A stretch of DNA of 64,000 nt from Platerodrilus igneus (taxonomy: Eukaryota; Arthropoda; Insecta; Coleoptera; Lycidae): contig JARFIW010000663.1 of the NCBI GenBank assembly GCA_036346225.1, positions 434,001 through 498,000 on the forward strand. The letters run 5' to 3'. The notes under the pieces were generated by a model. It saw nothing but the letters and a program-made list of their open reading frames with translations, was not told where the DNA came from and searched no databases. This document shows, one piece after another, positions 45,733-56,621 of the stretch (position 1 is its first letter; every line of letters begins with the position of its first letter). The translations under genes and the position numbers were made by a program.

Positions 45733-46057
45733 TTAAAAGAGTCGCAAACAATTGTTAAATAACAAACCTGCCACACAAATATTAAAAAATGACTTTTGTT
45801 CGTTTAAGGATTAATTTAATGCACATACAAGAAACACCTACTAAAAAACACTACAATTCAATATTTAAAAACCAACCCTATCAAAACCTTCGTACAATAC
45901 TTGTCGACAATGCCAATACAGAATAAATGCACTTTCATTCAACGCCGGTTAGAAATAAACTACTTTAGTAACTTAATGTCGGCGACTCCGATTGGAGTCA
46001 GCGGCACCTGACAAAGGATTCTAGTGGCGCCGATCGGGGACAGCGGAGCGTAACGTG

Positions 46058-47471
46058 TTAAGTACACTAGTAAAAATGAATACATATACTTTAGAAAACG
46101 GCAATTTTTGTTATTTAGGTTTACAGAGGGCTCTTGAGAATTTTATAGTAACTCGCGAACAGTTTTTAAACACATTAGAGATAGCTTTTAATATAGATGG
46201 TATTCCATTATATAAAAGCACAAAATCAAATTTGGCCAATTTTGGGGCAAGTAAAAAATTTTCATTCCAAAGCCTTTCCTATTGGTATTTTCGTTGGTAT
46301 CTCCAAACCTATGCCATTGGAACTGTTTTTGAAAGATTTTGTACATGAGCTTAAGTGCATTACTAAGGATGGTCTACTTTTTAGAAATAAAATGTATTCA
46401 GTGAAAATTTTTGGATTTATTTGTGATGCTCCATCAAGAGCTTTTTTGAAATGCATTAAATATCACAGTGGTTATTCATCTTGTGAAAAATGCATTGAGT
46501 CTGGTGAATATGTTGATGGTAGAGTAATTTTCCCATCCATCACCTCTCCCAAAAGAAGTGATGAAAGTTTTAAAAATCAATACGATAAGGACCACCATGT
46601 TAATATTTCTCCATTGGAATGGTCTCCAATTTTCCCACAGATTATATGCACAATGTATGTTTAGGAATTGTTAAAAAGTTGTTGAACACTTGGTTAGGTG
46701 GCCCTTTACATGTTAGATTGCATAGTAAAATTGTTAATAGTTTATCCAGTACTTTGCAATCGTTTCGATCTTCTATACCTGTAGAATTTAATAGAAAACC
46801 CCGAGCTTTGTCCGATTTGCCAAGGTGAAAAGCTACTGAACTGCGAACTTTTATGTTATATTTAGGGCTGTGGTTCTTAGAAAACAAATAGATATTGCAA
46901 TATATGAACATTTCTTATTACTACATTGTGGTATTTCAATGTTGTTTTTTGAAGAGCACCTCACTGAAACTTGTTTAGATGTCGCTGACAAGTTCTTAAA
47001 AACATTTGTAACCCATTCTAGAGTTATATATGGAGCATCATTTAATAATGTCCATTATTTGTCTCATTTAAGTGACGATGTTAGAACTTACGGTAGTCTT
47101 GATAATTTCTCTGCATTTCCATTTGAAACCTATTTAAATAATATAAAACGTCTAGTAAAATCCACAACAAATCCATTGGCAGAAATATACAATAGATTGA
47201 CTGAAAGTAAAATTCTATAGCGAATTTAGAAACTAGAAAATATATTCAGTTTAAACACATAACTTTGGCAGTTTTTTCATATTCTGAGGCAAATTCGTAC
47301 TGCATGATTGATAGGATAATCGTACAAATACATAATATTGTTCATACTAGAGAAAACAAAATAATGGTAGTGGGAAAGCATTTTTGTACTTATTCGTCTT
47401 TGTACAACTACCCATTAAATTCCGAAAAACTGAAAATTTTTATGGTATCAAATTTGTCTGTTCCTGGATAA
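46058..47471 (+). pseudogene. CACTA/EnSpm-like transposase, catalytic and C-terminal part
   Basis: Continues 33,537-34,017 after the piggyBac-like insertion. Frames in order: 46,055-46,348 (ENGNFCYLGLQRALENFIVT, AFNIDGIPLYKS), 46,197-46,664 (FPIGIFVGISKPMPLELFLK, FICDAPSRAFLKCIKYHSGY, CEKCIESGEYVDGR), 46,619-46,828 (FPTDYMHNVCLGIVKKLLNT, EFNRKPRALSDLPR), 46,870-47,220 (IYEHFLLLHCGISMLFFEEH, NVHYLSHLSDDVRTYG, FSAFPFETYLNNIKRLVK) and 47,265-47,471 (GKHFCTYSSLYNYP). This is the DDE/RNase-H-like transposase of animal CACTA-type elements, related to Transposase_21/tnp2, with Asp in NIDG, CDAP and DYMH. At least four frame changes break it. Assignment to CACTA rather than another superfamily is by pattern memory. 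Confidence 0.7.
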
Positions 47472-48150
47472 TTGATAAACAGAACATTGCTAAATGTTTA
47501 ATATTACCTATAATTGATAATCACTTTGCATCATTGCCTTTTAGGCATTCTTTAATACATTAAGTATCATACACACTGTCCTATAATGGTAGCCGTCAAA
47601 AATCTTTTCAACAAATGATTTTTTTGCTGTCCACTATAGCAATTTGTTAGGCTACTGCGTTTTGTTAGGCTATATTTATTAAAATTTTTTAAACATTGTG
47701 GTGCTACATTTTTATATGCATAGTATAATTATATAAATACATAGTATCGTTCGTACTATGGAAAACAAAATAATGATAGTGGGAACTGGCAAATAAATCT
47801 TGAACTTTATTTGTCTTTCTTTAAATTCGGAAAAGTTTTTATAGTAACAAATTTGTCAATAGCAGTTTGAGTTCCTGGATATTTGATGAACAGGTTGCTA
47901 TAAATGTTTAATATTACCTACTACTGATAGTCAGTTTTTATCATTGCTTATTGAGTATTCTTTAATAAATTAGGTATTAGTCGCAGTCATGTAACAGTAA
48001 CCAGCAAAAAAGTTTGCAACAAAGTGACTTTTCTGCTGGCACTTAGTAACTTTTTAGTTTTTGCTTCATTTTGTTAATGCTATATATTTACTAGGATTTT
48101 AAGCATTGTGGTGCTACATATTTTATATGCATATTATATGTAAGTTAAGT
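47330..48150 (+). repeat. 409-bp tandem duplication at the 3' end of the CACTA gene
   Basis: GAAAACAAAATAATGGTAGT at 47,352 recurs at 47,761 (one change), followed in both by a broken version of the last coding block and by GTTCCTGGATA and AAATGTTTAATATTACCTA. The second copy is more decayed in the coding part. The last functional-looking stop is at 47,471. Confidence 0.7.
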
Positions 48151-48529
48151 ACGCCTGTATATTAATATGCTCCTAGATTACAATAAAAAATAATATTATA
48201 GATACTAAAATCCTGTTTCTTTTTTTTTAATTATCGAACTTAAGGGCACTTGCTTTAGCCAATATAAACAACTTATATAAGTACTTATTTACAAAATCTT
48301 ACTAATGCTAGATATTCTTTAACATTAGCTAGAGTGGGGTAAAATCTGAAAAAGATGATGGTGTACTGGGTGGACCAAGTATGAGAATTACCTACGAATT
48401 GACATGTATTTTCAAAAACCACCCAGTTATGGAAAATTCTATATTAATAAGAGACTAAGAAGTGAACCTACATTTAATTTCTACTCTATGTATGTTTGTT
48501 GTGGTTATTTAAATATGATCTTCTCTTTA

Positions 48530-48615
48530 TTTGGTAAATAAACTACAAGTTTATTTCACAATAAACTGTCTATTGACATTTCGATCTTTGCTAGGATCTT
48601 ACGTCATAGAACGAA
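48530..48615 (-). mobile_element. Penelope-like 3'-end remnant with hammerhead-like hairpin
   Basis: On the minus strand: TGACGTA, stem AGATC / GATC around CTAGCAAA, then GAAA, TGTCA and AATAGACAG, followed by an AATAAAC run. It has the same architecture as the hairpin at 43,741-43,780 but different sequence, implying another PLE family. No coding part is attached. Confidence 0.35.
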
Positions 48616-48619
48616 ACAT

Positions 48620-50690
48620 CACTAAATACTGTATTTTAAAGTAACCTGTTTCAATAGAAATTGAAGATTTTTCATTAACAATGACATTGACATTGAAAAT
48701 GACATGGATTCAGAAAACATGCTATAGTCGAAACCATGAAAGAAGTCGTCTGCGTCATCACTTGTATTTGTACGAATTAAGTTGAAAATTTTAAGTCAGT
48801 GTAGCATCTAGTTCATATTACCAAAGGATAGCCTGTTAAGTATATACAGTTCAAAGCATACGGACATATACTCTCCTCTGTCGTTTTGCCAGATGAACGT
48901 GTTAACGTTTGTCTTTATTTAAAACACGTACATATCGTATTACTATCTCTATCATATATATTAGTTAAGCTTTTAAATAATCTTAAACGTATGTTTTGAA
49001 TTGAGTTAGACACCTATGACGTAGAGGACTTCTTTAGTGGTTCTTACTATATTCAATTTAAAGACTTCTATTAAAACAACTGCAGTTAAGGTAGAATATG
49101 CGACAGCTTATTTTGTACTTCTTTATTTATGGTATACAGCACATGTCCTTACTATGCTAATTTGTTCGAAACACGTGCTACTTAAATTTTTCTTTCTTTT
49201 ACGTTTTAATTACGCCAATTGTATACGCTGAAGTATATTCTAAATTGAATAGTAAATTAATGACGCGAATGCATTCTTTCGTGATTTCTACTATACACAC
49301 ATACACACAATAAGACGCATACTGTTCTTAGTAAGCAATTAATAAAAGCGTTTTGCAATAATTTAAAACCCAGACGGTAAGCGAATTCCAAATAGATGAA
49401 AGGAATTAAAAGAGATTCCTGGAGAGAATGGAATGTCACCAGAAACAGGACCAGTAGCTAAGAATTAAGCGACTGTGCTCCAAAGGTCGCCAAAAGCTAC
49501 TTAAAGATAAACGAACAGCAACAAACAAACAAATGTGGACAAGTGACAGTTGTGACTTGATAAAACTAACGAAGATATATCGTAATAAAGAAGATGGCAG
49601 TTACTATGTGAGAGGTTAGTGACGTAAAAATCACACTTTTTACAACAATCTATATATAACTTTTATGATGGCATAGGTTTGCGACTCCGAAACAATAAAA
49701 ACTTTTGCAGTACAATGTGTAGAAGGGGGAGAAGATTCCTTGATCATCCATGTTATCCTACTTAACACATTTCTAGTCACGCTTATTAAATCAGTATTAT
49801 TAGTCTTATACTTGATATTTAAATTAATAAAAAAAAAGCGAAGCAGTTGAATAGTAATCGATAATTTGCTTATACAGGTAAAAAAAACTACGAACGACGC
49901 TTTATGCTCACCAGTTCAAAATTCATAAATGAATCTGTGGAAGGTTATAGCGTATGATATGCAGTTCAAAACGAGGTGCATGTAATGAACGCACACATCT
50001 GCTATAATGACACGCAAAATTAACTGGAGTGCGAGCTACTGAGAGTTCAGATCTCTACAAATTCGCTTTTCTGAAGTGAGGTTCTATATGTTTCAGATTG
50101 TTGTACACTAATCTTGTTTGTAATTCTATCTCATTTATCGTCGTAAGAGCAACCAGAACAGGAAAACTGTCATGAATTCTTTTGTTTCACAGATCAATTT
50201 TTATCTTCGTGTTGTGTTGGTGTTAATGTTTTCAGAATGAGTGAGATTAGGTCATGTGTGATTTAATCTATTTATTTTCAAATTATTTTCTTTTGTACGT
50301 ATTATTTAATGCCTCCTTACCAAGTAAATTGAAAAGTTCTTGAACTCAAATCTTAGTAGGGTCATAATAAAACTTACGAACGTACTTATAGCAGAATTAC
50401 AGACGATTCCCTTAGTTTTGTTTCATATAATTGCAATTTAGTCTTCGATTTCAAATTATTATAATAAGGCGCGATGTTTGTAGATTATTATACGCATTTG
50501 ATCTGCTCTATTATTCGAATGATTGTGAATGGGTGTGACTAATGCTTGCTTAATAGTGATTTTAATTGTCGATTGCTTAATGAGAAAAAATGAAAACACT
50601 TGAAGCTACAAATAAAAATTTTTCTGGGCTATGGTTACGTTTTATTTTAAAGCTTTTAGGAATTAGATTCATATAATTTAGAAGTTAGGG
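48620..50690. other. No gene recognised
   Basis: AT-rich, non-coding. Small frames at 49,037-49,231 and 49,257-49,439 are hydrophobic or unremarkable, with no domain. Confidence 0.5.
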
Positions 50691-50694
50691 ACGT

Positions 50695-51240
50695 TTTTTT
50701 TAGAATTTGTAACAATCCCTGTTAATTAGTGCAATTTCGTTGATGTTGTGAATCCATGGGTTTAGCAACGTTCACACAAATCTCGACGTCAGTTGCTTAT
50801 CTTTGCAATTGTAAACGCTGACGTAGGGTACTGGCGTGAAAATAAGTTCACATTCCCACGAACGCAGGTGGAAGCACGTCAATATCGGTTGAAAGGGGAA
50901 GGCATTTAAGGCGAGGACCACTGCTTAGTTCGTCAGATTTTATCGTACCGTCACATCTATCTTACCGATAGACTTACCGGGCAGTGCTGACGCGAATGCA
51001 TTCCATTCCCACCTTTATACCTATCCTACCGTCTAGTTAGTGCGGCACTACACCAGTCGGAGCCGCCACAGCGACTCTACAACTCACAACAGCACAAAGC
51101 AGAAAGGACAACGCCCCTGAGAGCATGAGATCATCAACATGAAGTAACCTTCAGGGTAAGTGTTATAAAAACTTTGTTTCATTTGCCCGGGGATTTACTG
51201 AAAGAGTTAAGCGTAATACGGTAGGTATAAGAATACAAAT
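50695..51240 (+). other. GC-richer island, possible LTR or exon-1-like region
   Basis: Less AT-rich than its surroundings, with many CpGs and GGCATTTAAGGCGAGGACCA near 50,900. It ends in AGTAACCTTCAGG (51,143-51,155) followed by GTAAG, a good splice donor. The same 13-mer followed by TAA occurs at 35,738. No frame or second copy proves what it is. Confidence 0.25.
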
Positions 51241-52048
51241 TAATTTTGTAATGTTTTAACTTCACATGTGTCATTGAAAGTGTTTTAGATTGAAAATGTC
51301 GGAGGATTTCACGACGTTACAGGGAAATAAGTGTACGGGTACCATTAAACCCATCCCTTAAATCCACAGCACACCTTGCGCATATGATATGAGACGCCCA
51401 AAGCTTATCTTATTTTACATCCAAAATATACCTCATAGACTGTTTTGACTAACGTAGTTATTATCTTTTTGTGAAATTGATCGTTAACTCGCCATATACG
51501 TAACAAAACGTATGCGTTTGATTTACACATTTTCGCAACATTCTATAAATACTATCAGCAACATGTACTGTAGAGTACAATATTATTTTTTATTTATATT
51601 TCATATCTATTTATAGACGCGTTTAGGATATCAACTACTGCTCATTCTGTCAGTGGCGCTTATATATCTTAGGCCGACCTTTCCAGTAATTTCCAGATAC
51701 TTCGCCAGAATTTATGACGCTGTTTATATTCCAATGATGAGTCACCAGTTGGATTACGTTCATTACAATATCTTATACAATGTAAACATTCTTTAACGAA
51801 TATCTTAATACCTGATGGTGATACGAAAATTCTAAGTGCAGAATCGTTTTCAGCTACCAAAAATGCATAAAAGACATTCCCCATACATCAGACAACAAAA
51901 GTCGTGTTGCTCTATGTTGTTAGTATCGAAAAAGACATTTCGGAAGATACACAAGAATCAGATGTTATATTAAAATTTACATTAAAGAAGACAAGAGTAG
52001 CAAAGTTTATTTAAGCGTTTTATTTATAATGTATATGTATTAATTAAT
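51241..52048. other. No gene supported
   Basis: The 71-codon minus-strand frame 51,669-51,884 (MGNVFYAFLVAENDSALRIF start, WRSIWKLLERSA end) is open and has no known domain. It could be an exon, but nothing supports it. Confidence 0.35.
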
Positions 52049-52049
52049 A

Positions 52050-52108
<59 letters not shown>
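52049..52108. repeat. (TA)n microsatellite
   Basis: Pure TA tract bordering the PLE 3' end at about 52,140. Confidence 0.95.
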
Positions 52109-52109
<1 letters not shown>

Positions 52110-52139
52110 GTTAATGACCTTGCTGTAGATTTATTTATA

Positions 52140-53218
52140 ATAAGTTGTGGGTTTCGGGTCTGCTGGATTAAAGAATACTCTTTTATCACCTAAATTTTCG
52201 GATATATTTCTATCCTTTTTCAAAGGTGCTACAATAAGAAAACGCTATTACAATATTAATAACTAAAGTACTTACTAAATTGAGGTTACTAATAAATTGG
52301 CGCTGTATAAATATATAAGGCAAGCACAATTCTACAAACTAAAAACATAAAAAACATAAGTATAACATAAAAAATTTTCATATTTCTGTATATAGTGACA
52401 ATTTTTTGAAAGTTTGATTTTGTATACAAAACTTTGTTTTCTAATTATGTGCGAAAGGTGTTGCTAGATTTTTTTAGTAATAAGTATGTACGTGTATGTG
52501 AATGTATCAATGTCGATTACACCATTTGGTTGGAGTAGGATGTAATAAATATATTTATCTTGGTATTGTATTGTATTGTATTTGTATCTGAATTATTATC
52601 AGACTGAAAACGTAATAAATATGTGTATATAGTACTCAAATTATTTATATCTGTTCTTCTGTTCATGGTGATAGGGTATCTGTAAATGTAGCACATTTCT
52701 TGAAATTCTCCTTTTTACTTATTACTTACAGTATTTAGAATTACTGGTTCTGAAAAGTTAATTTTATGAGAATTATTTAAATTTGCACGGATACTCAATG
52801 CACATGCATTAGGTTTAACGCGGATGTCACTTCTGTGTTGAGTTATCCTTTGTTTTAGATTTTGGGAAGTTTGGCCAATGTATTCTTCATTGCAGTCTAA
52901 ACAGTTAATTTTGTAGATTACGTTTCTCTGATTTAATGGTGAAGTTTTGTCTTTAATTTTTGAAAATAAATTACTTAGTGTAAGTATATTCTTTCTTGAA
53001 ATTTTTATGTTGAATCTCTTAAAAATATTATATGACTTTGGTGTCAGTTCTTTTATATAAGGAAGAGAATGGTATTGTAAAGTGTCATTATTAGTAATGT
53101 TCGCATCATTGTTTAAATTAATATTATTTGTATTATTAGTTGGATGGTTATATAACAGTCTATTTACTATTTTTGTTTCCGATTTAAGCCGAAACATATC
53201 GCATTGCACAACTGGCAA
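52140..53218 (-). mobile_element. Penelope-like element of a different family, 3' part
   Basis: Holds the GIY-YIG frame at 52,715-53,218 and a minus-strand end near 52,140-52,245 with a hairpin GGATA / TATCC followed by GAAA, enclosed by CACCT / AGGTG. The RT region is missing (5'-truncated at about 53,220). Confidence 0.65.
52715..53218 (-). pseudogene. Penelope-like GIY-YIG endonuclease domain
   Basis: Open frame of 167 codons. It starts in the end of the RT region (LPYIKELTPKSYNIFKRFNI, then LSNLFSKIKDK). The endonuclease follows: RNVIYKINCLDCNEEYIGQT with its CLDC pair, SQNLKQRITQHRSDIRVKPN, then NNSHKINF. The CCHH-type zinc-linked GIY-YIG pattern 'VIYKI.C..C...YIGQT...L..R...H' is intact and clearly different from the copies at 36-43 kb (VVYKIQCSC...YIGHTS). 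No stop interrupts it, but with the RT missing it cannot be an autonomous protein. Confidence 0.8.
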
Positions 53219-53229
53219 ACAACTTTTTT

Positions 53230-54160
53230 TAGAAATAAAATCACATGGGGGAGATTTTGAGCTTTTATTGCAATTTTACAAGTGGGAAATACTTGTTAAA
53301 AATTTACCTACGTAACATGTCAAATTAACATTTAATAAACATAAAATTCTCGTTGAAAGGTTGTTGAAAAACACGTGTCATTTATATATACAAATTACAT
53401 AAAAGATACGTTAAAAAGAGCTGTGAAAAAAATGTTGATAAAACACGTGTTGGAACTGTGACATGCCAACATAATACACATGTGATTTTCTCGTTGAAAT
53501 TTTACATTTCACATTGAAATTCAACTGAAATGTAACATGAATGAAACGTTATATTGTTTGCTGGGACCATATATGAGGTCAAACCGTTTATGAGTTATTA
53601 CGTGTAAAATATTACGGGAATAAATGATTATTTTTAAAGTAGGCTATGGCAAGTAACATAATGATTTTATTTTTTGTGACTTTCGTTCCCAAGATTATCT
53701 ATTTTTCCTATTAAAAACTCCCGATGTAGAGAAATTTGAATCATCCTTCCAAATAATTTGTTTAATTAAAAATTTAAATTAGCATTTCGCATATTCAGTA
53801 ATTGGCTATGCGTGTGTTGAAAATACCTGTGGTCATTTTAAACAATCTTTGTAGTTTGTTTATAATTTATGAAAATGTGAAATTTTGAAATCAGAAAAGA
53901 GTGAACTTTACGAAAATAAAATATAGAGTGTTCTATTAACAAAAAATATAGTTAATTTTACATCCCTTAATGACAGAACGCCACTGTGTTTTATTTATTA
54001 AATTATTGTAATTCACTTACATTCGAACAACTTTTATATTTAATATATACCTTTATCTACTATAATAACAAAAATAATTCATTGGTCAAATTATATCCAA
54101 TAACCGTGTACATAGATACAGTGCATGTATGCACATGGTACTTTACATAGCATGTTCACT
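53230..54160. other. No gene recognised
   Basis: AT-rich, non-coding. Several ACACGTGT/ACATGTGA-like short motifs occur at 53,365-53,500. Confidence 0.45.
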
Positions 54161-54163
54161 TGT

Positions 54164-54480
54164 ATATACCTAGAACGTGTCAATTCAACTTCATCGGAGA
54201 ATACCCTGCATGTACATAGGAAATTCATAATGCTTTCTATGTATATTGCATACATATACATGTCACCTGATATGTATGTTCACAGAATAGACTTACAACC
54301 TGCATTTCATATTCATATGAATATACCTAGAACCTGAAAGTTCAGTTCCACTGAACACCCCTTTACACATACCGTGCATGTACATTGGATCTACACTATT
54401 ATTTTTATGTATATTGGCAGAATGTACACCTGAACTTGATGTAGATTCGAGGAATATATCATGAATCAAATTTTGCTATG
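54164..54480. repeat. 157-bp degenerate tandem repeat, two copies
   Basis: ATATACCTAGAAC occurs at 54,164 and 54,321; each is followed by TTCA.TTC....GA.AACACCC-like sequence, CGTGCATGTACAT or TGCATGTACAT, and TATGTATATTG. The overlapping plus-strand frame (54,125-54,337) is a by-product. Confidence 0.65.
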
Positions 54481-55674
54481 TGGGTACCTCTTCTTGGTGT
54501 TGTACAAACCAAAAACAATAAGAATTGTCCACGTTTTGGGCATTGACTTTTACCATTTGTTAGTACGAGAGTACTGGCGATAATATAACACTAAAATGCC
54601 TTTCGAGTATTTTATAATACGTTTTCCTAACAGCAGCGTTACTCATATGACACAAATGGTTAGCACACTTTCCACCACTACCTCAGCATTTAATTACTTT
54701 GAGTTTTTCTTTAGATTTAATGACAGGTACGCATTTACTAGAATGTTTTATTGTAGAATATATATAAAGCACCATCAGCAACATACTAGTTGGCGTTGAA
54801 TTACTACATTGCTCAAATACATGTATAATTTGTTTGTTATTTATTAGAAAATCACAAATTAAGTGTTTTTGTTGAAGGGTTTTGTAACAAGTAAATTTTG
54901 GAAGTTATCGAAACCCATTCAAATAAAACAAATTTTAGATAATCGAAATCCACCAATTTCTGTGAATCATAGAGCACTTTCCTAGTACCTAGATATTTAA
55001 GACTTGTACACTAACATTCCAGTCACAAGATTTCGAGGTCGGCAGTGCTAGCTTCACTACTCTTGTAGTTTTCAAATATTTTGAAACCTAGATTAAAATC
55101 ACAAGTATTTATGACAACGTAACAAGGGGTCTGCGTTACTCAGAATAGCAACATAACTTATATTGCCGGTACAATGTGTGATATAAATATAATTTTTTTT
55201 TCAACCAAAGTTATAGCTAAGAACGAAGAGTTTAAAAAAATCAAATATGTAAATGTAGTTCTGCTTTGTTGACTTCGATAATTAGCTATCGGAACAGAAA
55301 TGGCCATGTTTATAAACAAATTAACAAAAGCTTTAACAAATATAATAACTATTTTCATATATTCAAAATTTCGTTACAAAAATTCTATCATTTCCTATTA
55401 TAATACTAGTGCAGCAACTATGTTCTTATTTTAAGATCATCAATAATAAATACAACATGTTTACATACAAATTCATTATATACAGTCGCACTATAAAAAC
55501 TATCTTTCAAATACACAAACATCATTTTCCTACAATCCAATAATAATTTATTTAATATATTTAATACGTATTCATCTACTGTTACAAACACAACCTTAGA
55601 ATTCATTAATCATCTACATCGCCGTTATCCGAAATATCAAAATTAGCTAATCTTGCCTCAAAAAAGGCCAATAG
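54481..55674. other. Downstream region of the BACURD gene
   Basis: Non-coding. On the minus strand a poly(A)-signal match AATAAA lies at 55,547-55,552, about 125 nt after the BACURD stop, so 55,530-55,674 is a plausible 3' UTR. Nothing else is recognised down to 54,481. Confidence 0.45.
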
Positions 55675-56609
55675 TTATCCTTGGTTGTTCGATTTGTTCG
55701 ATCTAAGCCGGTCTAAACCATTACGCTCTTCTTCATCGTCGCTAATATAAGACATTGCAGAAACAGGACCGCGAGATGTAGCTTGCATTAGTTCCTGATC
55801 GGGAGCTTGCCTGCTTTCGTAAAGCAATATATTTAAGGTCTCTTCGTAAATTCTAGCTTCGGGACATTCAACTTTAGTATGTTTCTTATCTGTAGTGTAT
55901 ACAATGGAAGTACAACACACTTCTGATACTTTCTTACCATGTCCATAAAATATCCAACAACATATTTCGCTTGTGCTTATAACGTCTTTGATAAAAAGTA
56001 CACGTTTGTTATACCACAATGAAAGTTTATCAAATAATTCGATGTTTTTTAATAAGTTGTCGTCGGACGTAGTTGTATACGAATATTTATTATTATGACG
56101 ATTTATTAATAGCTTTATAACCGGTTTAGTAGTAGAACTTATTAATAATTCTTCTTCCTTTTGCGACGTTATAAGTGGTACTTTACATATTGGTTCTGCA
56201 TCTCTCTCCTTTTTTAACAGTGCTTGGTTGCAGGCATCCACAAGTTCGGAAATACAATAATACTTGGCTTCAGCTAGTAATTCGGCAATTTCTCTACTGG
56301 ATTCTGGCAAAAACACACTTCCGTCACGTAAGAAATTCAATATATTACCAAAATGCTTTCCACACCTATCAATTAAAATCCAACCTAAAAGTAAGTCATT
56401 TAGCGCCTATATGATTCATTCGAAACCTCACCATCGGAATCAGACAATACTTCCATTCGTCCACTAAACATGGCTCTTAGCATGGTATCGTGTTTTGTTA
56501 ATGTTCCAATTGTGGTGTAATTTAAACAACCGCCAACATTTAATTTTACATACTGAGATGGATTTCCTTTTATAACAGTCTTTCCTGACATTTTATCACT
56601 TTCAGCCAT
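55675..56609 (-). CDS. BTB/POZ adapter for CUL3-mediated RhoA degradation (KCTD10/KCTD13/TNFAIP1 orthologue)
   Basis: Substrate adapter of a cullin-3 ubiquitin ligase; family members bind RhoA and act in the cytoplasm and nucleus. Exon 1 is 56,432-56,609 and exon 2 is 55,675-56,384, joined across a 47-bp intron with GTGAGG donor and TTTTAG acceptor that restores the frame as ...[12 protein letters not shown]. The T1-type BTB fold covers about residues 15-110 ([58 protein letters not shown]). The conserved C-terminal half has [56 protein letters not shown] and [14 protein letters not shown]. It ends [14 protein letters not shown], an insect-specific tail. I chose ATG at 56,609 (MAESDK); MSGK nearby is an alternative. 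It is about 295 residues long, normal for the family, with no stop or frameshift. This is the one convincing host gene of the window. Confidence 0.93.
56385..56431 (-). other. 47-bp intron of the BACURD gene
   Basis: Begins GTGAGGTTTCG and ends CTTACTTTTAG on the minus strand. The exons meet in phase at the Gly-Trp of the conserved DG-WILID block. Confidence 0.85.
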
Positions 56610-56621
56610 AAACTGTTTCAC

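Larger units (their letters stand above)
34018..46057 (-). mobile_element. piggyBac-like element, 12,040 bp including nested insertions
   Basis: TTAA flanks both ends (34,014-34,017 and 46,058-46,061). Termini are CACTTTCGCTGCTGCC on the left and, inverted, CACGTTACGCTCCGCTG on the right. Subterminal motifs repeat at both ends: CCAATCGGAGTCACCGGCAC and GATGCCGGTGACTCTGATCG near 34,170-34,250, CTCCGATTGGAGTCAGCGGC and CGCCGATCGGGGA near 45,980-46,040. The transposase is on the minus strand next to the right end. An element of this type is normally 2.5-3.5 kb; the rest is LTR-like, Penelope and CACTA-copy sequence. Confidence 0.8.

Noticed and set aside
51669..51884. 71-codon minus-strand open frame ending KLLERSA
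   Set aside because: No recognisable domain, no splice or promoter context that decides it; could be chance in AT-rich DNA.
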